Below, piece by piece: positions 1-13,500 of a DNA stretch of 64,000 nt. Every line of letters starts with the position of its first letter. The first letter of the stretch is position 1. The position numbers were made by a program, and so were the translations under genes. Location of the stretch: the NCBI GenBank assembly GCA_023333565.1, contig JAJKFH010002906.1:62001-126000 (forward strand), read 5' to 3'. The notes beneath the pieces were generated by a model. That model was not told where the DNA came from. It did no database searches and was given only the letters and a program-made list of their open reading frames with translations. Origin of the DNA: Puffinus mauretanicus (taxonomy: Eukaryota; Chordata; Aves; Procellariiformes; Procellariidae).

Positions 1-565
1 GAAGGTTCAGGGAAAGGTCACAAGGATGATCAAAGGTGTGGAACGGCTTCCCAACCAGGAATCACTAAACAGAATAGGCTGGAAACGAAATGACCGAGTG
101 GGGATATGACAGAGGTCCATAAATCACACACGTGTGTCACGGGGGGAGCAAGCTGGGCACAATGGGAGCACTGTCCCCTCCAGGCAGGAACCGGGGGCAT
201 AGCATGAAGGGAGAAGGTGGCAAGTTGAAAACAAGGGAAAGGCAGCGGCTCTTCACACAACGTGTTATTAAGCTCTGGAGTACTTTGCCTCGGGATGTTG
301 TGGAGACCAGCGGTTTCAAAAAGCAACCAGACAAATTCACAAAGCAAAGGTTCGCAGGGGACTGCTGCATTTTACAGATGCAACTTCCAGCTCAGGGGCG
401 GTTTGAGCTCCGAATCGCTGGCTGGCAGGAGAGCATACCAGGCAAATACCACTCACTAAGCACTAACCCCTGTTCTTTTACCTAGACATCTATGGCTCGC
501 CAACATTAGAGAGAGCACCCTAGGTTAGATGGGTGCCTGGTCTGACCAGCACTGCCATTCCTACC
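1..565 (+). mobile_element. Old CR1 LINE 3' end (5' part outside window)
   Basis: This is the 3' end of a chicken-repeat-1 (CR1) non-LTR retrotransposon in sense orientation. Near the left edge the + strand still reads like the RT tail (VTRMIKGVERLP). Around 240-345 it reads RQRLFTQRVIKLWSTLPRDV, which matches the conserved CR1 C-terminus of the type FFTQRVVRLWNxLPxDVV. The end at about 520-565 (gttagatgggtgcctggtctgacc, with a following cattc) matches the old CR1 3' UTR shared with reptiles. Stops and frame changes show that it is dead. The divergence suggests an old copy. The 5' border is not visible because the element starts before the window. Confidence 0.8.
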
Positions 566-3500
566 TTCGTATATTCTATCTCTGATGCTGAAAACTACTT
601 TTAGTGACAGATTTTTGCTAGCATCTCAACCATCTCATATCCAAGTTACCTGCCAACCCTCTTCTTGTGAGAAAGGACAACAGCTTGCTTTAGACACCCT
701 TCCTCCAACATTTTTGTCCTTCATCTTTACCACAGAATAGGATCTTTCTGGAGATAAGTCTTGGAGTCATCTGAGGAACGTCCCAGCCATTGATAAGGAA
801 CCGCACCCATATTGAAGTTCAAGAGGAACTGCACATGCTTGATGACAAACAGTCTTTGGTATTTACACTGCAATGTACAGAAGGTGTGTAAAAAATGGAT
901 AAATTAATCCACAGAATACCTGATTCCCCATGCTTTGGGCACTTAATCGGTATGAGATATCAGAGCAGAATGACCAAAGGATAGGTTGGGCTGAACCCGA
1001 CCTGTAAGTTTAAAGCTAAAGAGAAATATTTCAATTAAAAAAAATAATCCCGTTTCACTGATGTCCTGTATAAATGCCTGTATGATATTTCAAGAGCTAC
1101 ATTGGATTATCTTGTCTTCCAGGGTAAAGAAAAGTAATTTAAAAAAAAAACTTCTTACAAAGAAAACTTCAGATGTTACGGAGGAAATGGGTAAATATAT
1201 TTGATTGTCAAAATGAACTATGATATTTTCAAGCTTGTCTAACTCTAATTAAAAATTCAGGGGCTGTGAACTTTTTGTCTTGTTTACTTACATGCTAACA
1301 TTCTCCCATTTGTTCAAAACAGATATTTTTTAATTTATTTATACACACTGAAAGCATAAACACTAATGCAGCAACAACAGAACATCCAACAACAATCCTG
1401 GTTGCTAAATTTGACAGGGTCAAGCTAAAAATCCTCTGGGCTTGCTTAATAAATATTCAGTCTAAAAAGGGTCGGTAACACTTATCCTGGACTCATCCCA
1501 GACTTCAACTTTTCAGAAGTCTCTCAAAATAGGCCTTTCACGCTAGTGAGACATCCTGCACTAAGAATTGGCTCTGCTTGGAAAAAGAATGGGGCAATGC
1601 GGCCTGCTTGACATGAAGTACTAAATTTTCTGGGTTTCATTTCTGGAACTGTCACCAAATCATTGTATAATTCTGTCAGTGAGATGGAGGCATTTTTTCA
1701 ATTAAAGAGGGTTTTCTTCTATTAAAAAATGTGATTTTTGTAAACATAGGGTTTTGATGTTTGTGTTTTTTAAACAATCCCAACCGACTTCTTTTTTTAT
1801 TATTTTTCAAAAGCTTTGACATTTGCTACTTAAAAAGCACAAGAAAACTCCTGATCCTCTCTCTGTTATCTTTCTTAAAGTTTTTCTTTGCACTAGAAAG
1901 AAAAAGGTCATAAAAAGAGATAAAAAATCCAATTGACATTTTTATCTTTTTATACTCAACTCTGGAAAACTGATGAGACAACGAAGATGTCAACCAAAAA
2001 TTGTTTAAAATGCAACTTAAATGATGCGATTTTTTTCCATTTACATAAGCAAATTACTGAACCTAAATCTGTCTCACTTCACCCATCATACATACAATGT
2101 CCTAGAGCAGAAACAGTCAAACAACAACCCTGGCCTTGGCTGTAAGTCCCTTTCACCTGGGCCTCCCCGCAGTCCTGGACTCATGGTGCTCCGCATCCCT
2201 CGTACCTGTTTCCAAGGGGTGTGCCCCTTGGGATACCACCTAACCACCTTGGCCAGTCCTTCCTAACGCTCCTGGCACTGGCGTAGGCGTGATCTCCTCG
2301 TGCTAAAAAGTGACTGGGCTGAGCAGTGGTTATTTTTTGGGTAGATCAGATCCCTGCTCAGGGTCACCGGGTGACCAGAGAGCAGCTCGTGCTGGCCAGA
2401 AGAAAGCAACTGCTCTCCCAGATGGGAACAAGCATCCAAAAGCAGAAAATCCAGCTCGGTTCTTTCAGCGCCTGTTTGTTAAATTACAGACCCCGTCTCT
2501 GGGAAAGTTGGGCTGAACTTCCCGGCTCCTACCGCGAGGGCAGGTTGGTCCTGGCCCCAGGGATGCCAGCAGCCGCACACGGGGGACAGGCAGCCCGCAG
2601 CAGGGCTCCCCAAGAAGGTGCCCGTCCCCTGCGGACAGGCACAGCTCTGCTCCTTCCACCATGCATAGCGTGCTGGCCTCCCCGTAGCCCAAAAGCCCTA
2701 TAAGTAAAGGCAAACCCACCCTTCTGAGAAAGAACATCTGATGTTGGCCTCTGCTCCGTGTGCGTGTGCTGCATGCCTGAGTACGCATTATGTCAGAAAT
2801 GGTTATGCTAGAAATTGATGAAATATTGCACAATGTTAGGAGCTTCCAGAAAGGAAATAGCAATGTTTACAAATATATAAGATGAGATTTCGTCAGAAAT
2901 AAACTATGTGGATATGGGATCTTGCTTCATTCCGCATAAAAAGCACATATATTACACCGCTGGATCCAATACACTTAACAAAGACAGGAAATAGACCTCA
3001 GTCAAAATTAATTTAGCTGCCTGACCTACAGAGTACACGCATGAGAATATATGCTGTGCCTCATCTCTTCCTGTACGTATGTGATAATGCTTACCTACTC
3101 CTTGAGGTTATTACGAAAACGTTTTAATCTGACTGAATTTAATTCAATGCTTTAGTGCCACTTACCTCCAGCTCTGCCAGTGAAATGGATGCATCAGTTC
3201 ATTCCACATAGCAGGGTTGTTCACACAGAGCCATGTCCTCCAGACACAGGTATAGACTCTCCCCATATATATACAATTATTCAAGAACATAAGCACATGC
3301 AAGAATGGAGACTAAACTTTGTCTGCGGTGCCTAGCCAGTACATTAGTATTTGCTGGACACTGATATTTGTTATTATTTATTGGTTCTCCTTTTTAATTC
3401 TTATTCTTTAATAGCCTGATTTATTATTTTGCACAGTGGTCCACCATTTCATAGAATATATGATTCTGATTTCATAGAATATGATTCTGAAAGGAATCAT

Positions 3501-3770
3501 GTGTTACATTTTTTTTTCTTTGTTTCTTTTTAGTATTGTACCACTATCTTTTAAAATTTCAAATAAAAGCATGACTGGAATAAAAGACAGTTAAATTACA
3601 TCCACATGGATACTAATAAGCAGTCTCTAAAGTCTTAGCCAGTTGCCTAACCAAAACACGAAGCATATGGGAAAGAAGGGGGCCTAAAACTAAAAAACAG
3701 CAATTCTGTACTTTGATTGTTTAGTCTGCATGCTTGAGGGGACATGAACGTAGGGATAAGAAGGCAAGAA
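566..3770. other. Intergenic, no gene recognised
   Basis: This AT-rich upstream flank holds only short chance reading frames. A GC-richer island of about 300 bp near 2400-2700 has overlapping frames on both strands but no recognisable protein. A short imperfect tandem duplication lies at 3447-3490 and is listed separately. Confidence 0.6.
3447..3490. repeat. Imperfect tandem duplication, 23 + 21 bp
   Basis: Two adjacent copies begin tttcatagaatat and end gattctga; the second lacks one AT pair. The core (catagaat...gattct) resembles the terminal microsatellite of CR1 elements, which also occurs at 3771-3790. It may be a detached CR1 tail or a chance AT-rich duplication. Confidence 0.6.
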
Positions 3771-4378
3771 TCATAGAATCATAGAATCATTAAGGTTGGA
3801 AAAGACCTCTAAGATCATTGAGTCCAACCGTCAACCCAACACCACCATGCCCACTACACCATGTCCCTAAGCGCCTCATCTACACGCCTTTTAAATACTT
3901 CCAGGGATGGAGACTCAACCACGTCCCTGGGCAGCCTGTTCCAAGGCCTGACCACTCTTTCAGTAAAGAAATTTCTCCTAATGTCCAATCTAAACCTCCC
4001 TTGGCGCAACTTGAGGCCATTTCCTCTCGTCCTATCGCTTGTTACTTGGGAGAAGAGACCAACACCCACCTCGCTACAACCTCCTTTCAGGTAGCTGTAG
4101 AGGGCGATGAGGTCTCCCCTCAGCCTCCTCTTCTCCAGGCTGAACAGTCCCAGTTCCCTCAGCCGCTCCTCATAAGACTTGTGCTCCAGGCCCTTCACCA
4201 GCTTCGTTGCCCTTCTCTGGACACACTCCAGCACCTCCATGTCAATCTTGTAGTGAGGGGTCCAAAACTGAACACAGTATTCCAGGTGCGGCCTCACCAG
4301 TGCGGAGTACAGGGGCACAATCACCTCCCTGCTCCTGCTGGCCACACTATTTCTGATGATAGAATTGGAAGCCTGGTG
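3771..4378 (-). mobile_element. CR1 LINE, 5'-truncated, antisense to window
   Basis: This is a 5'-truncated CR1 element of about 0.6 kb on the - strand. Its 3' end lies at 3771-3790, where the + strand shows repeated atcatagaatcat units, followed by aaggttggaaaagacctctaagatcattg-type sequence typical of the bird CR1 3' UTR. The rest encodes the C-terminal part of the CR1 reverse transcriptase. Truncation near 4378 is the usual outcome of incomplete target-primed reverse transcription. I see no convincing target-site duplication, as expected for CR1. The open frame suggests a younger copy than the one at the left edge. Confidence 0.93.
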
Positions 4379-4381
4379 CAA
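3854..4381 (-). pseudogene. CR1 reverse-transcriptase C-terminal fragment (open frame)
   Basis: The - strand stays open for about 175 codons to a stop at 3854-3856. It reads the C-terminal 'thumb/connection' part of CR1 ORF2, including [39 protein letters not shown] and [20 protein letters not shown]. The first few codons after the apparent ATG are partly flanking sequence, so the ATG is not a true start. The catalytic palm motif (YxDD) and the upstream endonuclease domain are missing, so no activity is possible. It is a fossil of a recently active element rather than a host gene. Confidence 0.9.
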
Positions 4382-6015
4382 TTATTTGGATGTCTAATGA
4401 TGATATAATGATGTTAAAGGACCCCACCTGCGCAGGTAGACCAATATGGTACACATTTAGGCCTCTACTCTTCTAAAACCTTCTATCCATTTTTGTTTCC
4501 TCCATATTTGTACATCTAAACAGTCCAGGATCTGGTCCAATGTCATTGTATCCAGAGCCTTGTGTGGAAGACTGAATAGCCTTACTCCTAGAAGCTTCGC
4601 TAAGAGCTTGGAGTGCTTATAAATTATCATCTCTCCAAAGCCCAAAGGTAGGGTGCAACAAACAGTGTGCAAAATGACTCGCGCTGAGTGGAAATAGCTA
4701 CGAGAGTCCCTCAGCCTGACGGAGCCTATTTGCAAGAGGCAAAAGGCACACAGCATCGCCACCCGGCCTGCGCGACTCTGAAATTCCCACAGAACGGGAT
4801 CCATCACACTTCCCAGTTTGTGCGTTTTACTATGGGACAATTATAGCTGGAAAAATGTGAAATTTTTCACAACTGCAATTTGCTGTTTTCCTGCTTTCAT
4901 TTCTAGACAGGCAGAGAGAGTGAAAAAACTTTTTTTTTCAGAGCCCACATTTCTTTGCTCTGACACAGATTTTGGTATGTTGATGAAAAGACAACGGTTT
5001 TGTCTCTCCTCACCCTGCTCTCAGAACAAGCGTTCAAATTTGAGCTATCTTATCTGAGGGGAATTCAGAAAGGACTGAGAAATTATGGTGTAACATGAAG
5101 TGATCTGATTTCCAGAGGAGAAGCAGACCTCCACTCCCTGCGCTGTTCAATTACTGCTGATCAGTGCATCAGGTAGCCTATCTGTATCAACAGCAGTAAG
5201 AAAGTATGGCAATTACAAAGTGGTTTTCCCTGGCAGATCACAAAGTGATTGTCCCGGATGGATAAATATATCCTCTGCTCACCAGGAAACAGAACTGAAC
5301 AGAATCTGGAACCGTTTCCATCTGAGAAGCAATGATGTCTTGTAGACAAAACGGTGCCGTGCATCTCAGAAAGCTGGGTACCAAGACCTGACTGTAAGGC
5401 CTGATCATGTCGATTATTTTTTAAATGCCCACTAATTTTGGATGCCTCAGATGGAGTCATCTTTTTCTGTATGTTTAATAAATGTTTTTTAAAGATGCAT
5501 AGTTCCCTTGTACAAGAAGGACTCTGATCCCCAGATCCCCTGTTTTAGTCCCAGGCCTCTTCACTAGGTTCACAGAGGGCATTTTCTGACAGGTAAGGTG
5601 CCTTTCATAGAAGTGGTGAAAAATTAGTATTTCTTGCTGAAGTCTTTAAAACACATATTTCGCCTTAAAGTAGGGACCCAGCTAAGACAGCTCAGAAAAT
5701 TACGAGCCAGTGAAAACAACAGATTACCAGAGAGAACATTATGCAAACTTAACGACTGCAATTCAGGAGAAGCATTTGCTTAAGTTCAACAGATCCTTCC
5801 GCTTCAGTTTCTGAATGTATGTGATGAGATTATTTGAGTTGAAATAATTATAAAAACTTATGTGGGCTAATGTTCATTGAATGCAGATACAGCCTGCAAA
5901 AATTTCTTACAATGCCAGGGCCTTTCCAAACAGATGTTTTATTTTACTTTTACAAAACCAAGCTGTTTAATCTTGTGACACAATCTACAGTTTAGACATA
6001 AAAGGATTTGGCATT

Positions 6016-6058
6016 GATATATATATGTGTGTATGTGTGTGTGTGTATATATATATAC
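6016..6058. repeat. Compound (TA)n(TG)n(TA)n microsatellite
   Basis: The tract runs from alternating TA through TG repeats (interrupted by TATG) and back to TA. Alternating purine-pyrimidine runs like this are common, length-variable simple repeats. Confidence 0.9.
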
Positions 6059-9000
6059 AAACACACATACGAACAGACACATACTTAAGATGTAGCTTAA
6101 GTATTTTAACACTAATGTTCATATGCAGAAGAGAAATAGTAACAGGAGAATATAATGTAGTTGGTATGATAAACTGTACCCCATTCTGCTTAGTGTTTCT
6201 CCAGCTGCAACTATTTACCAAGTGTCCTTCAGCAGCAGATAAATACTTCTTTACAAAAAAGCTTATAAAACTTTACTTGTTAGCACATCTCTCTAAGTGT
6301 TAACTGTCACCATATCTCTGAGGGTGTTACTCCCCTATATGATTATAATAATTTTTTTTTTGCCTATGCGTGTTTTGAATTGTCTCTGCTCTGTCCAAGT
6401 GTCTGAGACTGTTTAGCTAAATCGTGGTTTCTTCAAACTTCAGGAACAAGTGACTGCACTATTAATTAAAAGCCTTCTGTTACGCAAGAGGTCAGGCTAG
6501 ACCTCAGGCGTCCCTCGGTGTTATCATCACAAGCCCTCTCTTCAAGAGAGAAAAAGGACCCTGACCTTTTCTTGTAACATAAATTCAAGGTATGAAGGTA
6601 TAAAAAAGAGTGGAGGTACGAAAGCAGAGCACCAATAAGGGCTCCATGCACTTTTAAAGTCTGTGTTGCATTGCTGCAATACAGGCAAATTTCCTTGAAA
6701 TTTAGACTGTGGAAATGTGCCTCCATTCCCACTCTTATTATTCATACCTGCTTGGAGGCAAGATGCAAAGCATACATTAAAACCTAGGACTTTGAAAATG
6801 AACACTTAAAGCCAATTCAGACCCAAAACAGCTTCTAGCCAACATCAAGGAGGCACAAAAGTGGGTTAAAGAAACCCAGCTGTTCACTTAATGTAAAGGA
6901 TGAAAATGTTGGCATTTTTTTCTTAAACTAGAATTTGTACAGGCAATTTTTTGTTCCATGTCAAACGTGACAAATTTTAAATGCAGCCCATCCCAACTCA
7001 TGCTCAAGCCTGAACCATTGCCACTTCTCCTACAATAGAAGTGAACAACTTTAACTTTTGAACGCACAAACACCAATACAACAACAGAGAAAGTTGAGGA
7101 CAGGGCCTCTTTCTGTTGCAAACACACACCCCAAGAATATTTCTTTGCTATTCCACCATATTAGGCACAATCAACAATTTCTACAACAGCCTCAGGGAAC
7201 ATCTCCTCCTTTCCTTTTAGTGGGAATGAATTTCCTTCTCTACTCGCAAATTATTTTAGAAGCATTTAATTTGTGGTAATTTAAATTTTTCATGAGTACA
7301 CCTTTCAAAGTGAGATTCTGGAAAGTTTTGCAAGAAGTAAGTATGCCTCTGAGATTTATGATTAAGCCAATGCCCACAGAAATTAAATGAGATAACCAGC
7401 ATAATGCTAGTTCATGGCTGAGCTAGTACTGGAACTTGAGAGTCCTGCTTCTGAGTTCTCTGATGTTAGATTGTATGGATTTGAAAAGATAGACATCTTG
7501 GACTCCCAGAGGAAAGTGCTCCAGACGAAATAAATCACTGTCAGAAGTGGGTGAGATTCCACTGAAGTCATGCCAGGGGTGAGTTGAGCAATTCATCTTC
7601 AAAGAAGTTCATTGCATCTTATCTCCAGGAAGATATTAATGATATTAATGGCACATTTATGCAATGTAAGTTTCAACATGCAAATTGTCTTTATTAAGAC
7701 ATTTCTTTTAGTTGTTTGCACTTGCTTTCAGACTGAACTATAAAGGATTTGTCACTAGCCCTACAACCTATCCCACTTCTGTTGAAACCAAAGGTGAGAC
7801 TCCCACTGACTGCAATAGGACACTAATGAACTGTATAAAGCTGGACAAAACCTGGAACGACGTACTTGGTGGTAGAGGTGTGCTTGCAAATTGAAAAAGC
7901 AAGTAAAGGGATAAATATTTTCATCACCATCATCATCAGGGTTGGTAAAAAGCAGGCTAATTGCCATCCTTTGTTTAAGGACCGCTGTGCATCTCTTTGT
8001 TCCTGGGATACAAGTTATCCTGCCTATCATGCCGTAAAGCATTCCCAGTGCTTACACCTAGGACGTTTCACCAGCAAATAAGGAATACATAGCTTTCAGA
8101 GCACAATTCTGTATTGTTAAGGTGCCCAAAACCAAGTATAAGCAAGTAAAAATAAGTTTGAAGAGCTCGTAAATAGCTACAGACTCATGTCAGACAGGAA
8201 TGAGATGAGTAATAACAGTTTGGTAATGGCCGATCATGAAAGCATGTGAGCAATTAAATCGCACTTCTCTCATGTTCTTGATTTCCCAATCTTGATGTTC
8301 AAGGGATGAGACAGTCTGTGCGCGGTGGAGCGTGTTGCAGAGGGCCCTTTACACCCAGCCGTCCCTCCTTCTCTTCCCCGTATTCCTCGGAGGTGCTAGC
8401 CCATAGGCTACTCTGGCCTGTGGACCCTGTTGTGGTGGCACCATCGGAAGACTTAGTAGCTGTGCTACTGTCTATACTCATAACATACCGTGATAAAAAT
8501 AGACAATAGCTACAGAAAGGCACTCTGTTTTACACTCTGTGAGTGAAATGTTAGCTCCTATCCACCGCTTGGGTCTCTCTGTGCCCTCCCTGGAAAAATG
8601 AAAATCCATGGGGCATATCTGGTATGACCTGAGGAATTTGAACTTCACCCCTTCCTTTTCCTTCCAAACAGCTCCATTCATCACAGGCAGCTTGCTCCCA
8701 ATTCACACACAACGATGCTCAGAAGAAAACTCTGCTCCCCACATGTGCGTCAATGCAGAGTCACCAACCGGCCGCTCGCTCTGACCACATCAGCTTCCTC
8801 CAGATCTGGGAGAGTAGAGACCAAAGTGAAAGCAGCAGCAGCTGTCTGCTCCTTCATTCACAATGGAGGCAACCTCTGCAAAATGCTCCTTTAAAAATAT
8901 CTCAGGGAGTTTACCAGACTTGCATGATGAGCAGAGAGCTCTGTGTGTGAACTCCTTCACGTCAGACAATTACTACCAAATGTACTTTTTCTTTCTGTAT

Positions 9001-10196
9001 CGTGATGGGGAAGAGTTCAGTAATTAAAGAGCGGGCTGAAGGGGATATTTTTAGTAACTTGATAGCTTTGAGATCACTGAATGATCTGCCAGGAGCAAGC
9101 CACACACACGTGTGGTTATAATTGGAGGAGCTGCGATTATTCCGATAGGAAAAACAGTTCCACGGGTCGCCCGTACACGGGGTGTTTATGTGTGTGCCTG
9201 TGTCCCACAGAGGAAGAGCGGTGCGAGGGTCAGCACACCCTGGCTGCCTTCTCCATGGTGCACACCTCTGCTCTCCCTTTTCCTCCTCGAGCATCCCACA
9301 CGCGCAGCCCCTTACCACGCAAGGCAAGGGAGGTGCGAGTATGTCCCTTTGGCCAGGTGTTTGTTATAATCCTCCACAGGAGCGTGTCCCTTGCTGGTGT
9401 GAGGCCAGGCAGCGGTGCGAAGGGAAGGGGCTGAGGGGAGGGCTGGGGAAGGGGCTGCCGGAGCTCCCGGGGTCACGGCCGGTGGATGGGATAGGGATAA
9501 AGGGCTTCTGCGCTGCTGTTGATTCCTCCCACAGCAGAAAGAGAAGGTACCCCTACGTGCTGTTTGACACAAGTTAATTGTAATTTTGTCCAGACCAAAA
9601 ATAAAAGGCAAGTGAAGAGGAGTGAGGTATCCCCCTGACACAGAGACCATGCGACTGCTCAGCGCAGTTGTCTGTAATAGACAAAGATGCAAGAGGGGAC
9701 AGAGCAGCTCTCCCTAACTCTGGACGGTTACTCACTAGCTATTTTCTGGAGCCTAAATAGCATCGGCCCCAGAAAACACAGAGATGTCTTACACCACCCC
9801 TGCTGTTATACTCCTACTTCTTGTTCCAAGCATAGAAATGGGAGAGGAAAGAAACAAGCCAGAATTCAGCTGGTTGGTGTCTTTTGTTTCCTTCTTCTCT
9901 TCTCTTTTTATTACCTACAACTGTAATTTAGCCATTGCTCTGAGAAACTTGGAGCTTCTCTCCAAGAAGTTGTGGGTAATATTTTCTCAGCAGATAAGCA
10001 GTTTTCCTACAGAATCTGGCAGCTTTTAAGTAGCCTAGAGAACACCTTACAGCTGCAGACAGAACTGTCTGGGAAGATTGCAGTTTAATTCAGGCAGTCA
10101 GCAAGCTGGCTGGTTGCATATGGACTTGAAAAGCATGTGCTTGGATAATGCACTATACAGATGTTTCAAAGACTTTATGCATATAGAAAATAGACA

Positions 10197-10262
10197 TATT
10201 TTATACATATATACATACTGTATATGTACATACACCACCTATACAAATATATGTATATAACA
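10197..10262. repeat. AT-rich TA/CA low-complexity tract
   Basis: Irregular ATACATA/TATGTA units give an alternating pyrimidine-purine tract. There is no coding potential. Confidence 0.7.
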
Positions 10263-10365
10263 TACGTTTTACATTGGTAAATAGATGGAAATGATGGAAG
10301 GAATTCAAACCGTACTGCAGTTGATTGGGAATACCCCGAGATGATGTATATACAGTTACCCTGTA

Positions 10366-10519
10366 CAGGCTGTGAAGTCTCCCACCTTGGACATATTCAA
10401 AACCCACCTGGACACAGTCTTGGGCAACTGGCTCTGGGTGGCCCTGCTTGAGCGGAGGCGGTTGGACCAGATGACCTCCAGAGGTCCCTTCCAACCTCAA
10501 TCATTCTGTGATTCTGTGA
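10366..10519 (+). mobile_element. CR1 LINE 3' tail fragment
   Basis: About 150 bp in sense orientation match the CR1 3' end closely. The segment begins with the codons for the RT C-terminus (gaagtctcccaccttggac, a 'VESPTLD'-like stretch), continues through gaccagatgacctccagagg and cccttccaacctcaat, and ends in cattctgtgattctgtga. This is the standard bird CR1 tail. Confidence 0.93.
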
Positions 10520-13500
10520 CATATCTTATTTAAAGCCATATTAATGCCATTCTATCTGTGGGTGAACTCCCACCCTAAGTTACCATTCATACTGTACATG
10601 GATTGCTTTTAATGCACGAAGTTATCCACAGATTTGTACTTTTTTCCCACTGTTGGGAAAACTGAGGCCCTGAGAAACCAAGTGATGTGTACCAGCCTTG
10701 CACAACAAGCCAGAGCAGGGCTTGCCCCTGGCCTCCGTTCCACCCTGGCTGCCAAGACTAGAAATGGTAACTCTCCAAGACTTCTTGTTGCTTAATTTTT
10801 TTCCTCCTCCTTATTTTCAAACTACTGGGGAAAACAGATGCTTCTATGTTTTCTTGGAGCCAATTGTAGCCTCAGTGGCCATGATGACACCGTGATTATG
10901 TCATTGCTTGAAAGTGCGTGGAAGTGCTATTCTTTTGCTGAAAGATGCTGGTTAGACCCCTTTGGGAAGGAGCTTTGATAAAATGCACTTGTGCTCGAAC
11001 GTATAAGTGTTTTTGAGGGCCAGGACCCTGATCCTAAAATTCAGTGAATGTTTTGAACAAGAGTCAGCTTTGTAATGAACAAAGAAAAAATGCCTGCACG
11101 TAAGTATGTTTGAATTATCTGCAGACCTCCAAGACTGTGATACCTGCGGTTCGAGATCAAGATTGCAAGTGGCTGCTGTAATATCACACTGAGAAATAAC
11201 CAACCTTAGCACAAGAATGAGACTGGATACAAGCTGGCCAAAGGGCCACTACAAAAACCCAGGGGCACTGTGAGACAGGGTCATACTTTCAACTTGTGCT
11301 TGGCCATTCGTGTATCTAAGGCACATTACAAGAGACCCATCACCGAATACAAACGCTGAACAAAACACTGAAAGAAAATTTCCCACCTGCTCCCTCAAGG
11401 CAACACTCAGGGTCCACCCAGTCCAGCTGACCACTCGGGTCAGCTATGGGCAGAAGGGCAGCAGGGCTTCCTCCTCTCCTCGCTGAGGAACAGCTCCCTG
11501 TTTAACAGGGCTGCCTGGAATAGGTTCAGTTTCCCACTCTGTCTCTCCCCTGAGTATTTTCCCTGCTGCAGAAGTTTGCCAGAAAGGAAGGCCACGGGCA
11601 GTGCTCTGCAGGGGATGAAAATCCTATTTCCCCGAGGATGTTATTAACCTGGAGAAGCACTGGCCCCAAAGGGACTACAAGAAGAATATATACTAAGAAA
11701 GTAGCTCCCAGGTGCATCAGCTGCTATTTGAGACTCTCACAGAAGCTTGTCAAGTCACATTAATCCATTTTTCAGTTTGGAAATGAAATCTGCTTCTTCA
11801 GACAGTTTATAAAAAATTGCCAGAACTACCATTTTCTCTGAGAAATTAATCAAAATCAAAGTTTCATTTCACTCTGAGAAAATATAAGCAGCAATGAACA
11901 ACACCATACATGTGTTTAAATTTTTCCAGAAGTTTTCTTTTGTCTACAGCAATGGAAACCGTCATTACTCCGACCAGTTGCACAATGCTGCAGAGCAAGA
12001 AGATATATGGAGGGCCTTTTTGCCCAGACTGCAACAGATTTTCAATCTGCTGGTTTGGCTGTGTGGGGTTGGGTGGTTTTTTTTAAGTCACAACATCAGA
12101 AAGCCACTGTGCAAACAATAGAAGGCATAAACAACACTTAGGAAGGCATTTTTACCACACTCATTTTGAGTATGTGAGTGCCATGAATGAATGAGATCAG
12201 CAGCGCTGGAGAGGGTTAGGATGGCTGCTCGTACGTACGCTGGATGAAGAAATACCTTTGGCCCCCGTTTGCCGTGCTTCCAGATGAATGCCGTCAGCAT
12301 ACAACAAGCGCTCGCTGTTCCAGCTGGCCTTTCCAACAGCCTCATCCAGGGCTCGATCCAGCCCTCGCTACACTCAATGGCAAGACCCCCGCCGAGCTCG
12401 CCGGGAGCTGGACCCGGCCCTAAAGCTCTGGTTGCAGCAACAGCACCGTGAAATTGTCCGTGCTCCTACTAAAGTAATTCTACACAGAGAAGTTCCTCTT
12501 TGGCTCTGAGCAATCAAATCACAAGCACATTTTAAATGCCAGAAACAAGTGGAGGAACAAGAAGGAGAGAGCTTACTTTATGGAAAGCCATTTGCTTTGT
12601 TTGAGCTCTTTACGTCCTTCTTTGATTTCTTTGTCTGGGATGGCCCGAGCTCTGCAGGATCTACTCTTCATGTTGTTTTATACCTTTATTCCCACCTACT
12701 TTTCAAACTGTTGTAGGAAAACTAAAAAACCTCCTTCAGATAACTACCTTTTTGTGAAACCAGCAAGTCTATTCTAGCAGATGGGCTCTGTGTGTGTATG
12801 TGCATGCATGTCTCTGCGTGTATCTGAAAAAAATAGAGGGAAAAGAGTCTATCTTGGCAATAGCCACAAGACCCTCATTTTTACTATGTTTGGTCTATAT
12901 TTTCTACGCCTGTTACCAGGTAGCAGAGCTTCAACATGTGCATTGTGTCTTGGATGACTAACATAAATATAAAAAATACCGCTTCCAAAATATACTTCTC
13001 AGATTAGTTTTCTACCTAAACAAGGCAGTGCAATAAAGGATAGACCTCTGTGGTAACCTGCACCGTCTCAGAGCCAGTTTGCAGGTGAGCAACCACAGGT
13101 ACATGCTTGAGAAAACTAAACCCAGATTCAGCATCCCTTAAAATAATCATAAAATTCTACTGGCTTCAATGGCTGCATTGAAGATCAAGTCTCTGTTAGG
13201 GGAAGGTGAAATATTCTGTACAATTTGGGAGCCGAACATCCAGAAAATATAGCCAGTTACTTTTTTTAACAAAGAATAAGATAAAAATCAGCAGCTTAAA
13301 CACCTTATTCTAAAAATATAAAAATGATAGATGCAGTAACTGATAAACCCTGCTATACCCCATAAACTATAGCATTTTCAGTCCAAATTGAAAGGAGAAA
13401 CAAACCGATTGCCATTTGTTTTACATTATGAAACAGTTTAACTTCTCCCTCAAACAGCTGAAGTCAAAATAAGAAGTCACACAGCGTATATTTCTATGTA

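Larger units (their letters stand above)
4382..10360. other. Intergenic, no gene recognised
   Basis: This stretch holds only short, overlapping chance frames. It contains one TG/TA microsatellite (6016-6058), listed separately. Positions 9180-9500 are noticeably GC- and G-rich but lack the CpG density of a promoter island. Confidence 0.55.
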
